Positions 28,542 to 38,392 of a DNA stretch of 64,000 bases are shown here, piece after piece. How positions within the stretch are numbered: the first letter of the stretch is position 1; every line of letters begins with the position of its first letter. The notes under the pieces were generated by a model. The model was not told the origin of the DNA. It was given only the letters and a program-made list of their open reading frames with translations, and did not search any database. Location of the stretch: assembly GCF_000018045.1 (NCBI RefSeq), contig NC_009792.1, forward strand, positions 2,914,001 through 2,978,000. The letters run 5' to 3'. This DNA is from Citrobacter koseri ATCC BAA-895. GTDB taxonomy: Bacteria; Pseudomonadota; Gammaproteobacteria; Enterobacterales; Enterobacteriaceae. Both the position numbers and the translations under genes were made by a program.

Positions 28542-30680
28542 TCATGCCGTTTTTAAGACTCTCACTCGGTAAACGCCATCCTCATCCTGTTTTGCGCCAT
28601 GAATATCGGTCTCAAAGCCAGGGTAATGGTGGCCGATGGAACACAGCATCAGCAGAAAATCGAGTACCGCACGGCTCGCTTCGGTGATCATCTCCCCCGG
28701 CATCAGCAACGGCACGCCAGGCGGATACGGCAGCACCATACTGGCGGAAATACGCCCCACCAGTTGATCAATCGCGATAGTCTCCACTTCGCCTTTTATC
28801 TGCCTCTGCCAGGCCTGATGCGGCGTCATTTTCATTTCGGGCAATGTGTCGAACGCCCGTAGCATCAACCCGGAAAGATCGTGCTGGCGGATCAGTTTAT
28901 GGATACCCTGCGCCAGATCCTGAATCCGCATATTACGATAAAAATCGGGATCTTCGGCGTACAGATCCGGCAGCATATTTTTAACGCGCAGATTAAGATC
29001 GTAAGCGCGTTTAAACTCCGTCAGGCCGCGCAGCAATCCCATCGCCCGGGTTTTATCAATACCAATACTGAACAGGAACAGCAGGTTATAAGGCCCGGTT
29101 TTTTCTACCACCACGCCGCGCTCATCAAGGAACTTCGCCACCAGCGCGGCGGGGATCCCCTCCTCGCTCATGTTACCCTGCTCATCCATACCGGGCGTCA
29201 AAATGGTGACTTTCACCGGATCGAGAAACATATGGTCGGCATCCGCATCGGTAAAACCGTGCCACTCCTCGCCGGGCGCAACGGGCCAGCATTCCGCTTC
29301 ATCCACCTCTTCCGGTTGCCAGATATCAAAGAACCAGCCTTCCGACTCTTCGCGCAGCCGCTGTACCTCTTTGCGAAAATGAAGCGCCCGCTCCACGGAG
29401 CGATTGATCAATCGTTTACCCGGATTGCCACGCAGCATTGCCGCAGCCGTCTCAATCGACGCCACGATGGGGTAGCTTGGCGATGTTGAGGTGTGCATCA
29501 TAAACGCTTCATTAAAGGTATCTTCATCGTAATCCCCTTTAATGTGAATAAGCGATGCCTGAGACAGCGCCGCCAGCATTTTATGCGTCGACTGCGTTTC
29601 GAAGATGACTTTTCCCGGCACCCGCTCGCCGCTCATCCCGCTTTTCCCCTGATAAATCGGGTGAAAATGGGTATAGGGCACCCAGGCCGAGTCGAAATGG
29701 ATCGAAGGGACATCCAGCGTTTGTTTAATCCAGTTGGTGTTGTACAGCAGGCCGTCATAGGTCGAGTTGGTGATAACCGCATGTACCGGCCACTGCGCCT
29801 GCGCCGTCTCCGAAACCTTATGTTCAATACTCTCACGCGTAAATTCACGCTTAGGAATGCCCCCCAGAATACCGAGTGCGTTGCGCGTGGGTTTCAGCCA
29901 GAGGGGCACCACATCGCTCATCATCAACAGGTGCGCGAGAGATTTATGGCAGTTACGGTCAATCAGCAGCGTGCTGCCCGACGGCGCCGCGTACATGCCG
30001 ACAATTTTGTTCGATGTGGAGGTGCCGTTGGTCACCATATAACTCTGCTCGGCGCCGAAGGTGCGGGCAATATACTCTTCCGCCTCCAGGTGCGGCCCGG
30101 TATGGTCCAGCAGCGAACCCAGTTCGGTCACGGAAATAGACACATCCGCTTTTAGCGTATTCCCTCCGAAGAAGTCATAAAACAGACAGCCAATCGGGCT
30201 TTTCTGGTAAGCGGTTCCCGCCATATGTCCCGGCGTACAGAAGGTATACTTCCCTTCCTTCACATAGGTAAACAGCGCCCGGGTGAACGGCGGCGTGATG
30301 TTATCAAGGTATTCATTCGTATACTGGCGGATGCGGGTTGCAATATCTTCTGACTGGCCGAGCGCGTATTCAAAAAACCACAGTGCCATACGCATATCAT
30401 GCACGCTGACATCCATCGTCGAATGCGTATTGATAAACGCATACAACGGCAGGTATTCATTTAGCTGGTTGATATCGCTACACAAATCGAGGCTGTACTC
30501 ATCCCAGTCAAAAATGACGCCACAGATTCGCGGATTGTGTTCAATGAATTTCAGCAGGTCGACGCTATTTTGCGGCCAGATAATCTGAAACCCCTGAGAC
30601 TGTAGGGCAAGCTCAAGTTCCTTGATGGGTTCGTCTTTATAAAAAACGCCATGCGGCCCCATGATGGCAATGATATTCAT
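28542..30680 (-). CDS. ldcC: Constitutive lysine decarboxylase LdcC
   Basis: PLP enzyme that converts L-lysine to cadaverine and CO2. 712 residues: N-terminal wing/response-regulator-like domain (1-130), PLP domain with the Schiff-base lysine at 367 (ETQSTHKMLAA), and a C-terminal domain. LdcC is distinguished from the acid-inducible CadA by context: it follows accA here, whereas cadA sits with cadB. GGAGGAAC precedes the ATG. Confidence 0.95.
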   Translation of the reverse strand: MNIIAIMGPHGVFYKDEPIKELELALQSQGFQIIWPQNSVDLLKFIEHNPRICGVIFDWDEYSLDLCSDINQLNEYLPLYAFINTHSTMDVSVHDMRMALWFFEYALGQSEDIATRIRQYTNEYLDNITPPFTRALFTYVKEGKYTFCTPGHMAGTAYQKSPIGCLFYDFFGGNTLKADVSISVTELGSLLDHTGPHLEAEEYIARTFGAEQSYMVTNGTSTSNKIVGMYAAPSGSTLLIDRNCHKSLAHLLMMSDVVPLWLKPTRNALGILGGIPKREFTRESIEHKVSETAQAQWPVHAVITNSTYDGLLYNTNWIKQTLDVPSIHFDSAWVPYTHFHPIYQGKSGMSGERVPGKVIFETQSTHKMLAALSQASLIHIKGDYDEDTFNEAFMMHTSTSPSYPIVASIETAAAMLRGNPGKRLINRSVERALHFRKEVQRLREESEGWFFDIWQPEEVDEAECWPVAPGEEWHGFTDADADHMFLDPVKVTILTPGMDEQGNMSEEGIPAALVAKFLDERGVVVEKTGPYNLLFLFSIGIDKTRAMGLLRGLTEFKRAYDLNLRVKNMLPDLYAEDPDFYRNMRIQDLAQGIHKLIRQHDLSGLMLRAFDTLPEMKMTPHQAWQRQIKGEVETIAIDQLVGRISASMVLPYPPGVPLLMPGEMITEASRAVLDFLLMLCSIGHHYPGFETDIHGAKQDEDGVYRVRVLKTA

Positions 30681-30732
30681 GCGTTCCTCCTGGAAAAACC
30701 TTAGCTAATCATAGCCTGGTCAAACCGCAGAT

Positions 30733-30760
30733 AAAAAAAAGGGCCACAAAATGTGACCCT
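30733..30760 (-). terminator. Terminator after accA
   Basis: On the minus strand AGGGTCACA and TGTGGCCCT form a stem with one G-U pair, followed by a run of eight T. The wobble pair is valid only in the minus-strand RNA, so it ends the uppS-to-accA operon rather than the other direction. Confidence 0.85.
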
Positions 30761-30770
30761 TTTTACTCCA

Positions 30771-30800
30771 TGTCCGATAAGCGCAAGCGCCATCGGGCAT
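30771..30800. repeat. REP-like unit after accA
   Basis: TGTCCGATAAGCGCAAGCGC-CATCGGGCA, one degenerate REP hairpin between the accA stop and its terminator. Confidence 0.7.
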
Positions 30801-30809
30801 TGATGATAT

Positions 30810-31769
30810 TTACGCGTAGCCGTAGCTCATCAGGCGCTGATAACGACGGTTTTTCAAATCGTCTTTGCTCAACACGTCGAGATCGGCGAGATCGGCCAGC
30901 AGTTGCGCTTTCAGAGAAGCCGCCATCGCTTCCGGGTTACGGTGCGCGCCACCCAGCGGTTCCTGAATGATGGAATCAATCAGCTTCAGCTCTTTCAGGC
31001 GCGGCGCGATAATACCCATCGCTTCGGCGGCCAGCGGCGCTTTGTCCGCGCTTTTCCACAGAATGGACGCACAGCCTTCCGGGGAGATAACGGAATAGGT
31101 GCTGTACTGCAACATATTCACTTTATCGCCCACGCCAATCGCCAGCGCGCCGCCGGAACCCCCTTCGCCAATAACGGTACAAATCACCGGTACGCTCAGG
31201 CGTGACATTTCACGCAGGTTACGGGCGATCGCTTCAGACTGACCGCGTTCTTCCGCGCCCACGCCAGGGTAAGCGCCAGGGGTGTCGATAAAGGTAATGA
31301 TCGGCATGTTGAAACGCTCAGCCATTTCCATCAGACGCAGCGCTTTGCGATACCCTTCAGGTGCCGGCATGCCGAAGTTACGACGGATTTTCTCTTTCGT
31401 TTCACGGCCTTTCTGATGACCAATAATCATCACTGGACGACCATCCAGACGCGCGATGCCGCCGACGATAGCTTTATCATCCGCATAGGCGCGATCGCCC
31501 GCCAGTTCGTCAAATTCATCAAACGCCAGGCGAACATAATCCAGGGTGTATGGACGTTGCGGATGGCGCGCCAGTTGAGCAACCTGCCATGCGCCAAGAT
31601 CGGCAAAGATTTTGCGCGTCAGTTCTACGCTTTTTTCACGCAGACGATGCACTTCTTCATCGATATTAATATCCAGTTTCTCGTCCTGGCGGCTTACCGC
31701 TGTCAGAGAATCGATTTTCGCTTCCAGCTCTGCAATCGGCTGTTCAAAATCAAGGAAATTCAGACTCAT
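30810..31769 (-). CDS. accA: Acetyl-CoA carboxylase carboxyltransferase subunit alpha
   Basis: With AccD it transfers CO2 from biotin to acetyl-CoA to make malonyl-CoA, the first step of fatty acid synthesis. 319 residues of the crotonase-like fold; the glycine-rich oxyanion-hole segment GEGGSGGALAIGVGD is visible. It is last in the long envelope/lipid operon, 12 bases after dnaE. Confidence 0.98.
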   Translation of the reverse strand: MSLNFLDFEQPIAELEAKIDSLTAVSRQDEKLDINIDEEVHRLREKSVELTRKIFADLGAWQVAQLARHPQRPYTLDYVRLAFDEFDELAGDRAYADDKAIVGGIARLDGRPVMIIGHQKGRETKEKIRRNFGMPAPEGYRKALRLMEMAERFNMPIITFIDTPGAYPGVGAEERGQSEAIARNLREMSRLSVPVICTVIGEGGSGGALAIGVGDKVNMLQYSTYSVISPEGCASILWKSADKAPLAAEAMGIIAPRLKELKLIDSIIQEPLGGAHRNPEAMAASLKAQLLADLADLDVLSKDDLKNRRYQRLMSYGYA

Positions 31770-31781
31770 AGTATTCCTGTA

Positions 31782-34700
31782 TTAGTCAAACTCCAGTTCC
31801 ACCTGCTCCGAACCAATGAGGCCACGGAGATCGTTTAGCAAACGATCGCTCGGAGAGACACGCCACGTCGCGCCAAAACGCAACCGCGCGCGTGCATCCG
31901 CCCTCTGATAGTAGAGATGTACTGGAATTGTCCCCGAGCGGTGGGGTTCCAGAGACTGACGGAGTCGGTTTAAAAGCTGGTCATCAATTTGCCTGTCCGT
32001 CAGCGAGATAGCAAGCCCGCGAGCATATTTTTCCCGGGCTTCGTCAATATCCATGACTTCACGGGCCATCATTTTAAGCCCGCCGCTGAAGTCATCAAAG
32101 CTGACCTGTCCGCTGACGATAAGTATGCGGTCTTTTTCCAGCAATTGCTGATATTTATCCAGAGCGTCGGTAAACAGCATAACCTCCAGACGTCCAGAGC
32201 GGTCATCCAGCGTACAGATGCCGATACGATTGCCGCGCTTGGTGACCATAACCCTTGCAGCAATCACGAGCCCCGCAGCCGTGGTGACTTTACCACGTTC
32301 TGTCGGATGCATGTCTTTCAGCCGGTAGCCTCCGACATAGCGCTCAATTTCTTTTAAATACTGATTGATAGGGTGTCCCGTCAGGTAAAGCCCCAACGTT
32401 TCACGTTCCCCGTCCAGCACCACCTGTTCCGGCCACGGCTGGCAGCTGGCATAGGATTGTTCAATTTGTTCCGGCTCTTCCGCCAGTACGCCAAACATAT
32501 CCGCCTGCCCAATCGCTTCCGCTTTGGCATGCTGATCGGCGGCTTTCAGCGCGTCGCCCAGCGAGTTCATCAGCGCGGCGCGGTGCGGCCCAAGGCGGTC
32601 AAACGCCCCGGACATGATCAGTTTTTCCAGTACCCGGCGGTTGAGCTTTTTCGTGTCCGTGCGGGCGCATAAATCAAACAGCTCGCGGAAGTAACCGTCT
32701 TTATTGCGCGCCTCGATGATAGCTTCAATCGGGCCTTCACCCACGCCTTTGATCGCGCCGATGCCGTAAACAATTTCGCCGTCGTCGTTAACGTGGAAGT
32801 GATACAGCCCTGAGTTGATATCCGGCGGCAGGATTTTAAGCCCCATGCGCCAGCATTCATCCACCAGACCGACCACTTTTTCGGTGTTGTCCATATCGGC
32901 GGTCATTACCGCCGCCATAAACTCTGCCGGGTAGTGCGCTTTCAGCCACAGCGTCTGGTAAGACACCAGCGCATAGGCGGCGGAGTGCGATTTGTTAAAC
33001 CCGTACCCGGCGAACTTTTCCACCAGGTCGAAGATTTTTATCGCCAGCTCGCCGTCGATGCCGTTCTTTCTGGCGCCCTCTTCAAAGACGGAACGTTGTT
33101 TCGCCATCTCTTCCGGCTTTTTCTTACCCATCGCACGACGCAGCATATCCGCGCCGCCAAGGGTGTAACCGGAAAGCACCTGGGCAATCTGCATAACCTG
33201 TTCCTGGTACAGGATGATGCCGTAGGTCGGCTCCAGTACGGGTTTCAGGCTTTCATGCTGCCATTGCACGTCTGGATAGGAAATCTCTTCACGGCCATGC
33301 TTACGGTCGATGAAGTTATCCACCATGCCCGACTGCAACGGGCCGGGGCGGAACAACGCCACCAGCGCGATCATATCTTCGAAGCAGTCAGGTTGCAGAC
33401 GCTTAATCAGATCTTTCATGCCACGGGATTCAAGCTGGAAGACCGCCGTGGTTTCCGAGCGTTGCAGCATGTCGAAACTTTTCTTGTCATCCAGCGGGAT
33501 CGCCGCGATATCCAACGGCGGTTCGCCATTCTTCTCGCGGCGGGCGTTGATCATCTCCAGCGCCCAGTTAATGATGGTGAGCGTGCGCAGCCCCAGGAAG
33601 TCGAATTTGACCAGCCCGGCGTATTCCACGTCGTTTTTATCAAACTGCGTTACCGGGTGCTGACCGGCCTCATCACAGTACAGCGGCGCAAAATCGGTGA
33701 TTTTAGTCGGCGCGATAACCACGCCACCGGCGTGCTTACCGGCGTTACGCGTGACGCCTTCCAGCTTGCGCGCCATATCGATCAGCGCTTTAACTTCCTC
33801 ATCCGCCTCGTAAATTTCCGGCAGTTGCGGTTCCGCCTCAAACGCTTTCGCCAGCGTCATGCCCGGGTCAGGCGGCACCAGTTTCGAGATACGATCCACG
33901 AAACCATATGGGTGCCCCAGCACGCGCCCCACATCGCGGATAACCGCTTTCGCCGCCATCGTACCGAAGGTAATAATCTGAGATACCGCATCGCGGCCGT
34001 ACATGTCCGCTACGTGTTCGATAACCTGGTCGCGTTTCTCCATGCAGAAGTCAACGTCGAAGTCAGGCATGGAGACACGTTCCGGGTTAAGGAAACGTTC
34101 GAACAGCAGGTCGAATTCCAGCGGATCAAGGTCGGTAATTTTCAGCGCATAGGCCACCAGCGACCCCGCACCGGAACCGCGCCCCGGCCCTACCGGTACG
34201 CCGTTATCTTTCGACCACTGGATAAACTCCATCACGATGAGGAAGTAGCCAGGGAACCCCATCTGGTTAATAACCTGAAGTTCAATGTCCAGACGTTCGT
34301 CATAGGGGGGACGCTTCTCTTTACGCACCGCTTCGTCAGGGAACAGGAATTCGAGACGTTCTTCCAGACCCTCTTTCGATTTCTTGACCAGGAAGTCTTC
34401 GGTGGTCATGTCGCCCGTCGGAAACTGCGGCAGGAAGTATTCGCCCAGACGGACGGTCACGTTACAGCGTTTGGCTATCTCAACGCTGTTTTCCAGCGCT
34501 TCCGGGATGTCGGAGAACAGTTCGCACATCTCGTCTTCGCTACGCATATATTGCTGCGGCGAATAGTTACGCGGGCGTTTAGGATCGTCGAGCGTAAAAC
34601 CATCGTGAATAGCCACGCGGATTTCGTGCGCGTCAAAGTCCTCGCTGTTAATAAAGCGGACATCATTCGTTGCGACAACCGGCAAGCCACGCGTTTCCGC

Positions 34701-35264
34701 CAGCTCAACCGCCGCATGCAGATACGTTTCCTCATCCTGCCGACCCGTGCGGATCAGCTCCAGATAGTAGCGGTCGGAGAAATGTTCTTCATAGAAGGCG
34801 ACGCATTCGTCCACCAGCGCACTGTTGCCGCGCAACAAACTGCGGCCCACATCGCCCATCCGGCCACCGGAAAGCAAAATCAGACCGTCTTTTAATTCAG
34901 TCAGCCATTCCCTGTCGATCACCGGCCCTTCTGCGCCGTAGCCACGCTGATAGGCTTTTGAGATCAACAGAGTAAGATTCTGATAGCCCGTATTATTTGC
35001 CGCCAGCACGGTCAACTGGCAAAGTTCATCTCCCAGCGGAGTGCCGCGAACATGGAAATCAGCGCCGACAATGGGCTTAATCCCTGCGCCGTGGCCCGTT
35101 CCGTAGAACTTCACCAGACCGCAAAGGTTGGTAAAATCGGTGATCGCCAGCGCAGGCATGCCTAACGCGGCCGCCTTTTTTACCAGCGGCCCGGTTTTCG
35201 CCAGCCCATCGATCATGGAGTAGTCGCTGTGCACCCGCAGGTGGACGAAACGTGGTTCAGACAT
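31782..35264 (-). CDS. dnaE: DNA polymerase III subunit alpha
   Basis: Catalytic subunit of the chromosomal replicase. 1160 residues, identical in length to E. coli. The N-terminal PHP domain starts FVHLRVHSDYSMIDGL, the polymerase core has catalytic Asp401/Asp403 in MPDFDVDFC and Asp555 further on, and the C-terminal part holds the tandem helix-hairpin-helix, beta-clamp-binding segment and OB domain. It lies 36 bases after rnhB in the lpx operon. Confidence 0.99.
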   Translation of the reverse strand: MSEPRFVHLRVHSDYSMIDGLAKTGPLVKKAAALGMPALAITDFTNLCGLVKFYGTGHGAGIKPIVGADFHVRGTPLGDELCQLTVLAANNTGYQNLTLLISKAYQRGYGAEGPVIDREWLTELKDGLILLSGGRMGDVGRSLLRGNSALVDECVAFYEEHFSDRYYLELIRTGRQDEETYLHAAVELAETRGLPVVATNDVRFINSEDFDAHEIRVAIHDGFTLDDPKRPRNYSPQQYMRSEDEMCELFSDIPEALENSVEIAKRCNVTVRLGEYFLPQFPTGDMTTEDFLVKKSKEGLEERLEFLFPDEAVRKEKRPPYDERLDIELQVINQMGFPGYFLIVMEFIQWSKDNGVPVGPGRGSGAGSLVAYALKITDLDPLEFDLLFERFLNPERVSMPDFDVDFCMEKRDQVIEHVADMYGRDAVSQIITFGTMAAKAVIRDVGRVLGHPYGFVDRISKLVPPDPGMTLAKAFEAEPQLPEIYEADEEVKALIDMARKLEGVTRNAGKHAGGVVIAPTKITDFAPLYCDEAGQHPVTQFDKNDVEYAGLVKFDFLGLRTLTIINWALEMINARREKNGEPPLDIAAIPLDDKKSFDMLQRSETTAVFQLESRGMKDLIKRLQPDCFEDMIALVALFRPGPLQSGMVDNFIDRKHGREEISYPDVQWQHESLKPVLEPTYGIILYQEQVMQIAQVLSGYTLGGADMLRRAMGKKKPEEMAKQRSVFEEGARKNGIDGELAIKIFDLVEKFAGYGFNKSHSAAYALVSYQTLWLKAHYPAEFMAAVMTADMDNTEKVVGLVDECWRMGLKILPPDINSGLYHFHVNDDGEIVYGIGAIKGVGEGPIEAIIEARNKDGYFRELFDLCARTDTKKLNRRVLEKLIMSGAFDRLGPHRAALMNSLGDALKAADQHAKAEAIGQADMFGVLAEEPEQIEQSYASCQPWPEQVVLDGERETLGLYLTGHPINQYLKEIERYVGGYRLKDMHPTERGKVTTAAGLVIAARVMVTKRGNRIGICTLDDRSGRLEVMLFTDALDKYQQLLEKDRILIVSGQVSFDDFSGGLKMMAREVMDIDEAREKYARGLAISLTDRQIDDQLLNRLRQSLEPHRSGTIPVHLYYQRADARARLRFGATWRVSPSDRLLNDLRGLIGSEQVELEFD

Positions 35265-35300
35265 CTTCAGATTCCCGTTTACTTAATCTCGACACAAGAA

Positions 35301-35897
35301 TCAGGACGCGAGTCCCAGGGCGCGTTTGACAGGAGCAAAACTACGTCGATGATGCTCCGTCGCACCATGTTCAGCAAGCGCCGCCAGATGAAAAGCGGTC
35401 GGATACCCTTTGTGCTGGGCAAAACCATACTGTGGGAAAATACCGTCCAGCGCCGCCATTTCGGCATCGCGCGTCACTTTCGCAATAATAGATGCCGCGC
35501 TGATCTCGGCCACACGGCTGTCGCCTTTCACCACCGCCATAGAGGGCACGGGCAGTGCCGGACAGCGGTTGCCGTCAATCAGCACATATTCCGGCGCAAT
35601 ATGCAAACCGGCAACAGCGCGCTGCATCGCCAGCATCGTGGCGTGCAAAATATTTAGTTCATCAATTTCATGAGGTTCCGCGCGTCCCAGACTCCAGCTT
35701 AACGCTTTTTCTTTGATTTCATCATACAGCGCCAGACGGCGCTTTTCTGAGAGCTTCTTGGAATCATTGAGACCCACGATTGGGCGAGCCGGATCGAGGA
35801 TCACAGCGGCCGTCACCACCGCGCCGACCAGCGGGCCGCGTCCAACCTCATCCACACCCGCGACCAACTGCGTATGCGGATAAACAAATTCGATCAT
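35301..35897 (-). CDS. rnhB: Ribonuclease HII
   Basis: Removes ribonucleotides from DNA and cuts RNA-DNA hybrids. 198 residues. The active site begins GVDEVGRGPL with Asp16 and Glu17, and the third Asp is in VLIDGN. It overlaps the lpxB stop by 4 bases. Confidence 0.97.
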   Translation of the reverse strand: MIEFVYPHTQLVAGVDEVGRGPLVGAVVTAAVILDPARPIVGLNDSKKLSEKRRLALYDEIKEKALSWSLGRAEPHEIDELNILHATMLAMQRAVAGLHIAPEYVLIDGNRCPALPVPSMAVVKGDSRVAEISAASIIAKVTRDAEMAALDGIFPQYGFAQHKGYPTAFHLAALAEHGATEHHRRSFAPVKRALGLAS

Positions 35898-37042
35898 TGT
35901 GCTAACTCCAGGACAGCGTCCGCCGCTTGCTCATCGGCATTGCAACGGATTTGCTGGTGCAACTCGCGGAAGGTGTCATGCATCGCATGGCTGGTTTTGC
36001 CATTCGCCAGCAGCGGCAGCAAGGCCTCTGCAAGCGCATGCGGCTCACACTCTTCCTGCAACAGCTCTTTGACTAATTCTCTTCCCGCCAGCAGATTAGG
36101 CAGCGAAACATAATCGGTCTTTACCAGGCGCTTCGCCAGCCAGAAGGTAAAGGGTTTCATCCGATACCCCACCACCATCGGGCATTTCGCCAGCATACAC
36201 TCCAGCGCCGCCGTACCAGACGCCAGCAATGCGGCGTCGCTGGCCACCATCGCTTCACGTCCCATTCCGTCGAGCAGATGCACGGAAAGCTCCGGCGCAA
36301 CCTCAGCTTTAATGCGCTCAAACTGCTCGCGGCGTTTGGCGTTCACCAGCGGTACGACAACTTCAAGGTCAGGATAGGTCTGACGCAGCAGCTGCGCGGT
36401 TTTCAGGAAGTCCGCGCTCAGCATCTCCACTTCCGCGCCACGGCTACCGGGCAGTAGCGCCAGGCAGTGTGCATCATGCGAGATTCCCAGCACATCACGC
36501 GCGGCGTTTTTATCCGGGTCCAGCGGCATAGCGTCCGCCATCGTATGCCCGATAAAACGGCATGGCACGTTAAACTTGTCGTAAAACGCTTTTTCGAAAG
36601 GCAGAAAAGCCAGCACCATATTGGTGGATCTGCCTATTTTGAAAACGCGTTTCTGTCGCCACGCCCAGACGGACGGACTGACATAATGGATGGTTTTTAT
36701 ACCCTGCTTTTTCAGGTTGCCTTCAAGGGTAATATTGAAGTCCGGCGCATCAATGCCGACAAAAACATCCGGCTGAAGCTCGGTAAAGCGGCGGGTCAAA
36801 TCGGCACGAATATGCAATAAGCGACGCAGGCGACCAAGCACTTCAACAATGCCCATTACCGCCAGCTCTTCCATCTCATACCAGGCTTCGCAGCCCTCAG
36901 CCTGCATACGCGGCCCCGCCACGCCGACGAAACGCGCGTTGGGCACGCGCGCCTTCAGCGCGCGAATTAAGCCTGCACCAAGAATATCGCCGGAGGTTTC
37001 TCCGGCGACCAGGGCTATCGTTAAGGGACGCTGTTCCGCCAT
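35894..37042 (-). CDS. lpxB: Lipid A disaccharide synthase
   Basis: GT19 glycosyltransferase that joins UDP-2,3-diacylglucosamine to lipid X, giving the lipid A disaccharide at the inner face of the inner membrane. 382 residues. The N-terminal GETSGDILGAGL and the C-terminal MVVGYRMKPFTFWLAK segments are characteristic. The start codon overlaps the lpxA stop, so it is coupled to lpxA. Confidence 0.98.
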   Translation of the reverse strand: MAEQRPLTIALVAGETSGDILGAGLIRALKARVPNARFVGVAGPRMQAEGCEAWYEMEELAVMGIVEVLGRLRRLLHIRADLTRRFTELQPDVFVGIDAPDFNITLEGNLKKQGIKTIHYVSPSVWAWRQKRVFKIGRSTNMVLAFLPFEKAFYDKFNVPCRFIGHTMADAMPLDPDKNAARDVLGISHDAHCLALLPGSRGAEVEMLSADFLKTAQLLRQTYPDLEVVVPLVNAKRREQFERIKAEVAPELSVHLLDGMGREAMVASDAALLASGTAALECMLAKCPMVVGYRMKPFTFWLAKRLVKTDYVSLPNLLAGRELVKELLQEECEPHALAEALLPLLANGKTSHAMHDTFRELHQQIRCNADEQAADAVLELAQ

Positions 37043-37830
37043 TAACGAATCAGACCGCGCGTTGAGCGGGCAAAGAAATCGCTAAAGAGTTGCACTTCCG
37101 GGTACTGCTTCGCCAGTTCGGCAATTTCCGGTTTAGCTTCATCCAGCGTTTTGCCGCTGCGGTACAACGCTTTGTAAGCGTTGCGGATCGCGGTGATCGC
37201 TTCGCGGGTGAAACCGCGACGCTTCAGCCCTTCGATGTTAACGCCAAACGGCGTCGCGTGATTGCCCTGAGCAATAACGTACGGCGGAACGTCCTGAGCA
37301 ACGCCAGAACAGCCGCCAACCATCACATGTGCGCCAATGGTGCAGAACTGGTGCACTGCGGTCATGCCGCCGATGATGACAAAATCATCCAGCGAAACGT
37401 GGCCCGCAAGCGTAGCGTTATTGGCCAGAATACAGCGGTTGCCTACTGTACAATCGTGCGCCACATGGGCATTGATCATCAGTAAGTTATCGCTGCCCAC
37501 CTTCGTCAACCCACCACCCTGCACTGTGCCACGATGAATGGTGACGCTTTCGCGAATGCGGTTACGATCGCCAATTTCCACACGGGTCGGTTCGCCAGCA
37601 TATTTCAGATCCTGGTTTACTTCACCGATGGAGGCGAACTGATAAATCTCGTTATCGCGACCAATTTTTGTATGGCCATTCACGACAACGTGAGACTTCA
37701 GTACGGTACCCTCACCAATTTCGACATGGGGTCCAACAATACAAAAAGGACCAATATGAACATTAGCGCCAATACAGGCGCCGTCTTCCACAATGGCGGT
37801 TGGATGAATAAAGGCGGATTTATCAATCAC
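37042..37830 (-). CDS. lpxA: UDP-N-acetylglucosamine O-acyltransferase
   Basis: First enzyme of lipid A synthesis; it transfers R-3-hydroxymyristate from ACP to UDP-GlcNAc. 262 residues as in E. coli: a left-handed beta helix of hexapeptide repeats (roughly 1-190) with catalytic His125 in NAHVAHD, then a helical C-terminal domain. Three bases separate it from fabZ. Confidence 0.98.
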   Translation of the reverse strand: MIDKSAFIHPTAIVEDGACIGANVHIGPFCIVGPHVEIGEGTVLKSHVVVNGHTKIGRDNEIYQFASIGEVNQDLKYAGEPTRVEIGDRNRIRESVTIHRGTVQGGGLTKVGSDNLLMINAHVAHDCTVGNRCILANNATLAGHVSLDDFVIIGGMTAVHQFCTIGAHVMVGGCSGVAQDVPPYVIAQGNHATPFGVNIEGLKRRGFTREAITAIRNAYKALYRSGKTLDEAKPEIAELAKQYPEVQLFSDFFARSTRGLIR

Positions 37831-37833
37831 GTA

Positions 37834-38289
37834 TCAGGCCTCCCGGCTACGAGCACACATCATGGTTGCTTCGCACACGACTTTGCCATCGACCAGAGCA
37901 ACCCCTTTAAAGCGGGTCAGGCCACGGCGCGTTTTCTCGAAAGTCACTTCCATGATCATCTGATCGCCAGGCACGACAGGACGCTTAAAGCGCGCTTCGT
38001 CAATACCCGCGAAGTAATACAGTTCACCCGGCTCCAGTTTTCCAACGCTTTTAAACGCCAGAATCCCTGTTGCCTGCGCCATCGCTTCCAGAATCAGCAC
38101 ACCCGGAAAAATCGGTTTACCCGGGAAATGGCCCTGGAAGAAAGGCTCATTTACGGAGACATTCTTCACTGCGCGCAGAAAACGACCTTCTTCAAAGTCC
38201 AGCACACGGTCAACCAGCAAAAACGGAAAACGGTGCGGCAGAAGTTCTAAAATCTCTTCAATATGCAGAGTATGAGTGTTAGTAGTCAA
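37834..38289 (-). CDS. fabZ: 3-hydroxyacyl-ACP dehydratase FabZ
   Basis: Dehydrates 3-hydroxyacyl-ACP in fatty acid elongation and competes with LpxA and LpxD for hydroxymyristoyl-ACP. Hot-dog fold with active-site His54 and Glu68 (FFQGHFPGKPIFPGVLILE). I start it at TTG 38289, which gives 151 residues as in E. coli and has GGAAGAG just upstream; the frame stays open to 38421 but that extension overlaps lpxD and is not conserved. Confidence 0.97.
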   Translation of the reverse strand: MTTNTHTLHIEEILELLPHRFPFLLVDRVLDFEEGRFLRAVKNVSVNEPFFQGHFPGKPIFPGVLILEAMAQATGILAFKSVGKLEPGELYYFAGIDEARFKRPVVPGDQMIMEVTFEKTRRGLTRFKGVALVDGKVVCEATMMCARSREA

Positions 38290-38392
38290 AATACTCTTCC
38301 TGTCCAAATATACTAAAAGGCAATAATAACACGGCCTGCCGCAATCATATGAATGTGACAGGCCGTAAAAGGATGGCACTACAGGTGGAACG

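Noticed and set aside
32934..34895. A 653-codon open frame on the plus strand
   Set aside because: It is wholly antisense to dnaE, has the Arg/His/Phe-rich composition typical of shadow frames in GC-rich genes, and resembles no protein family.
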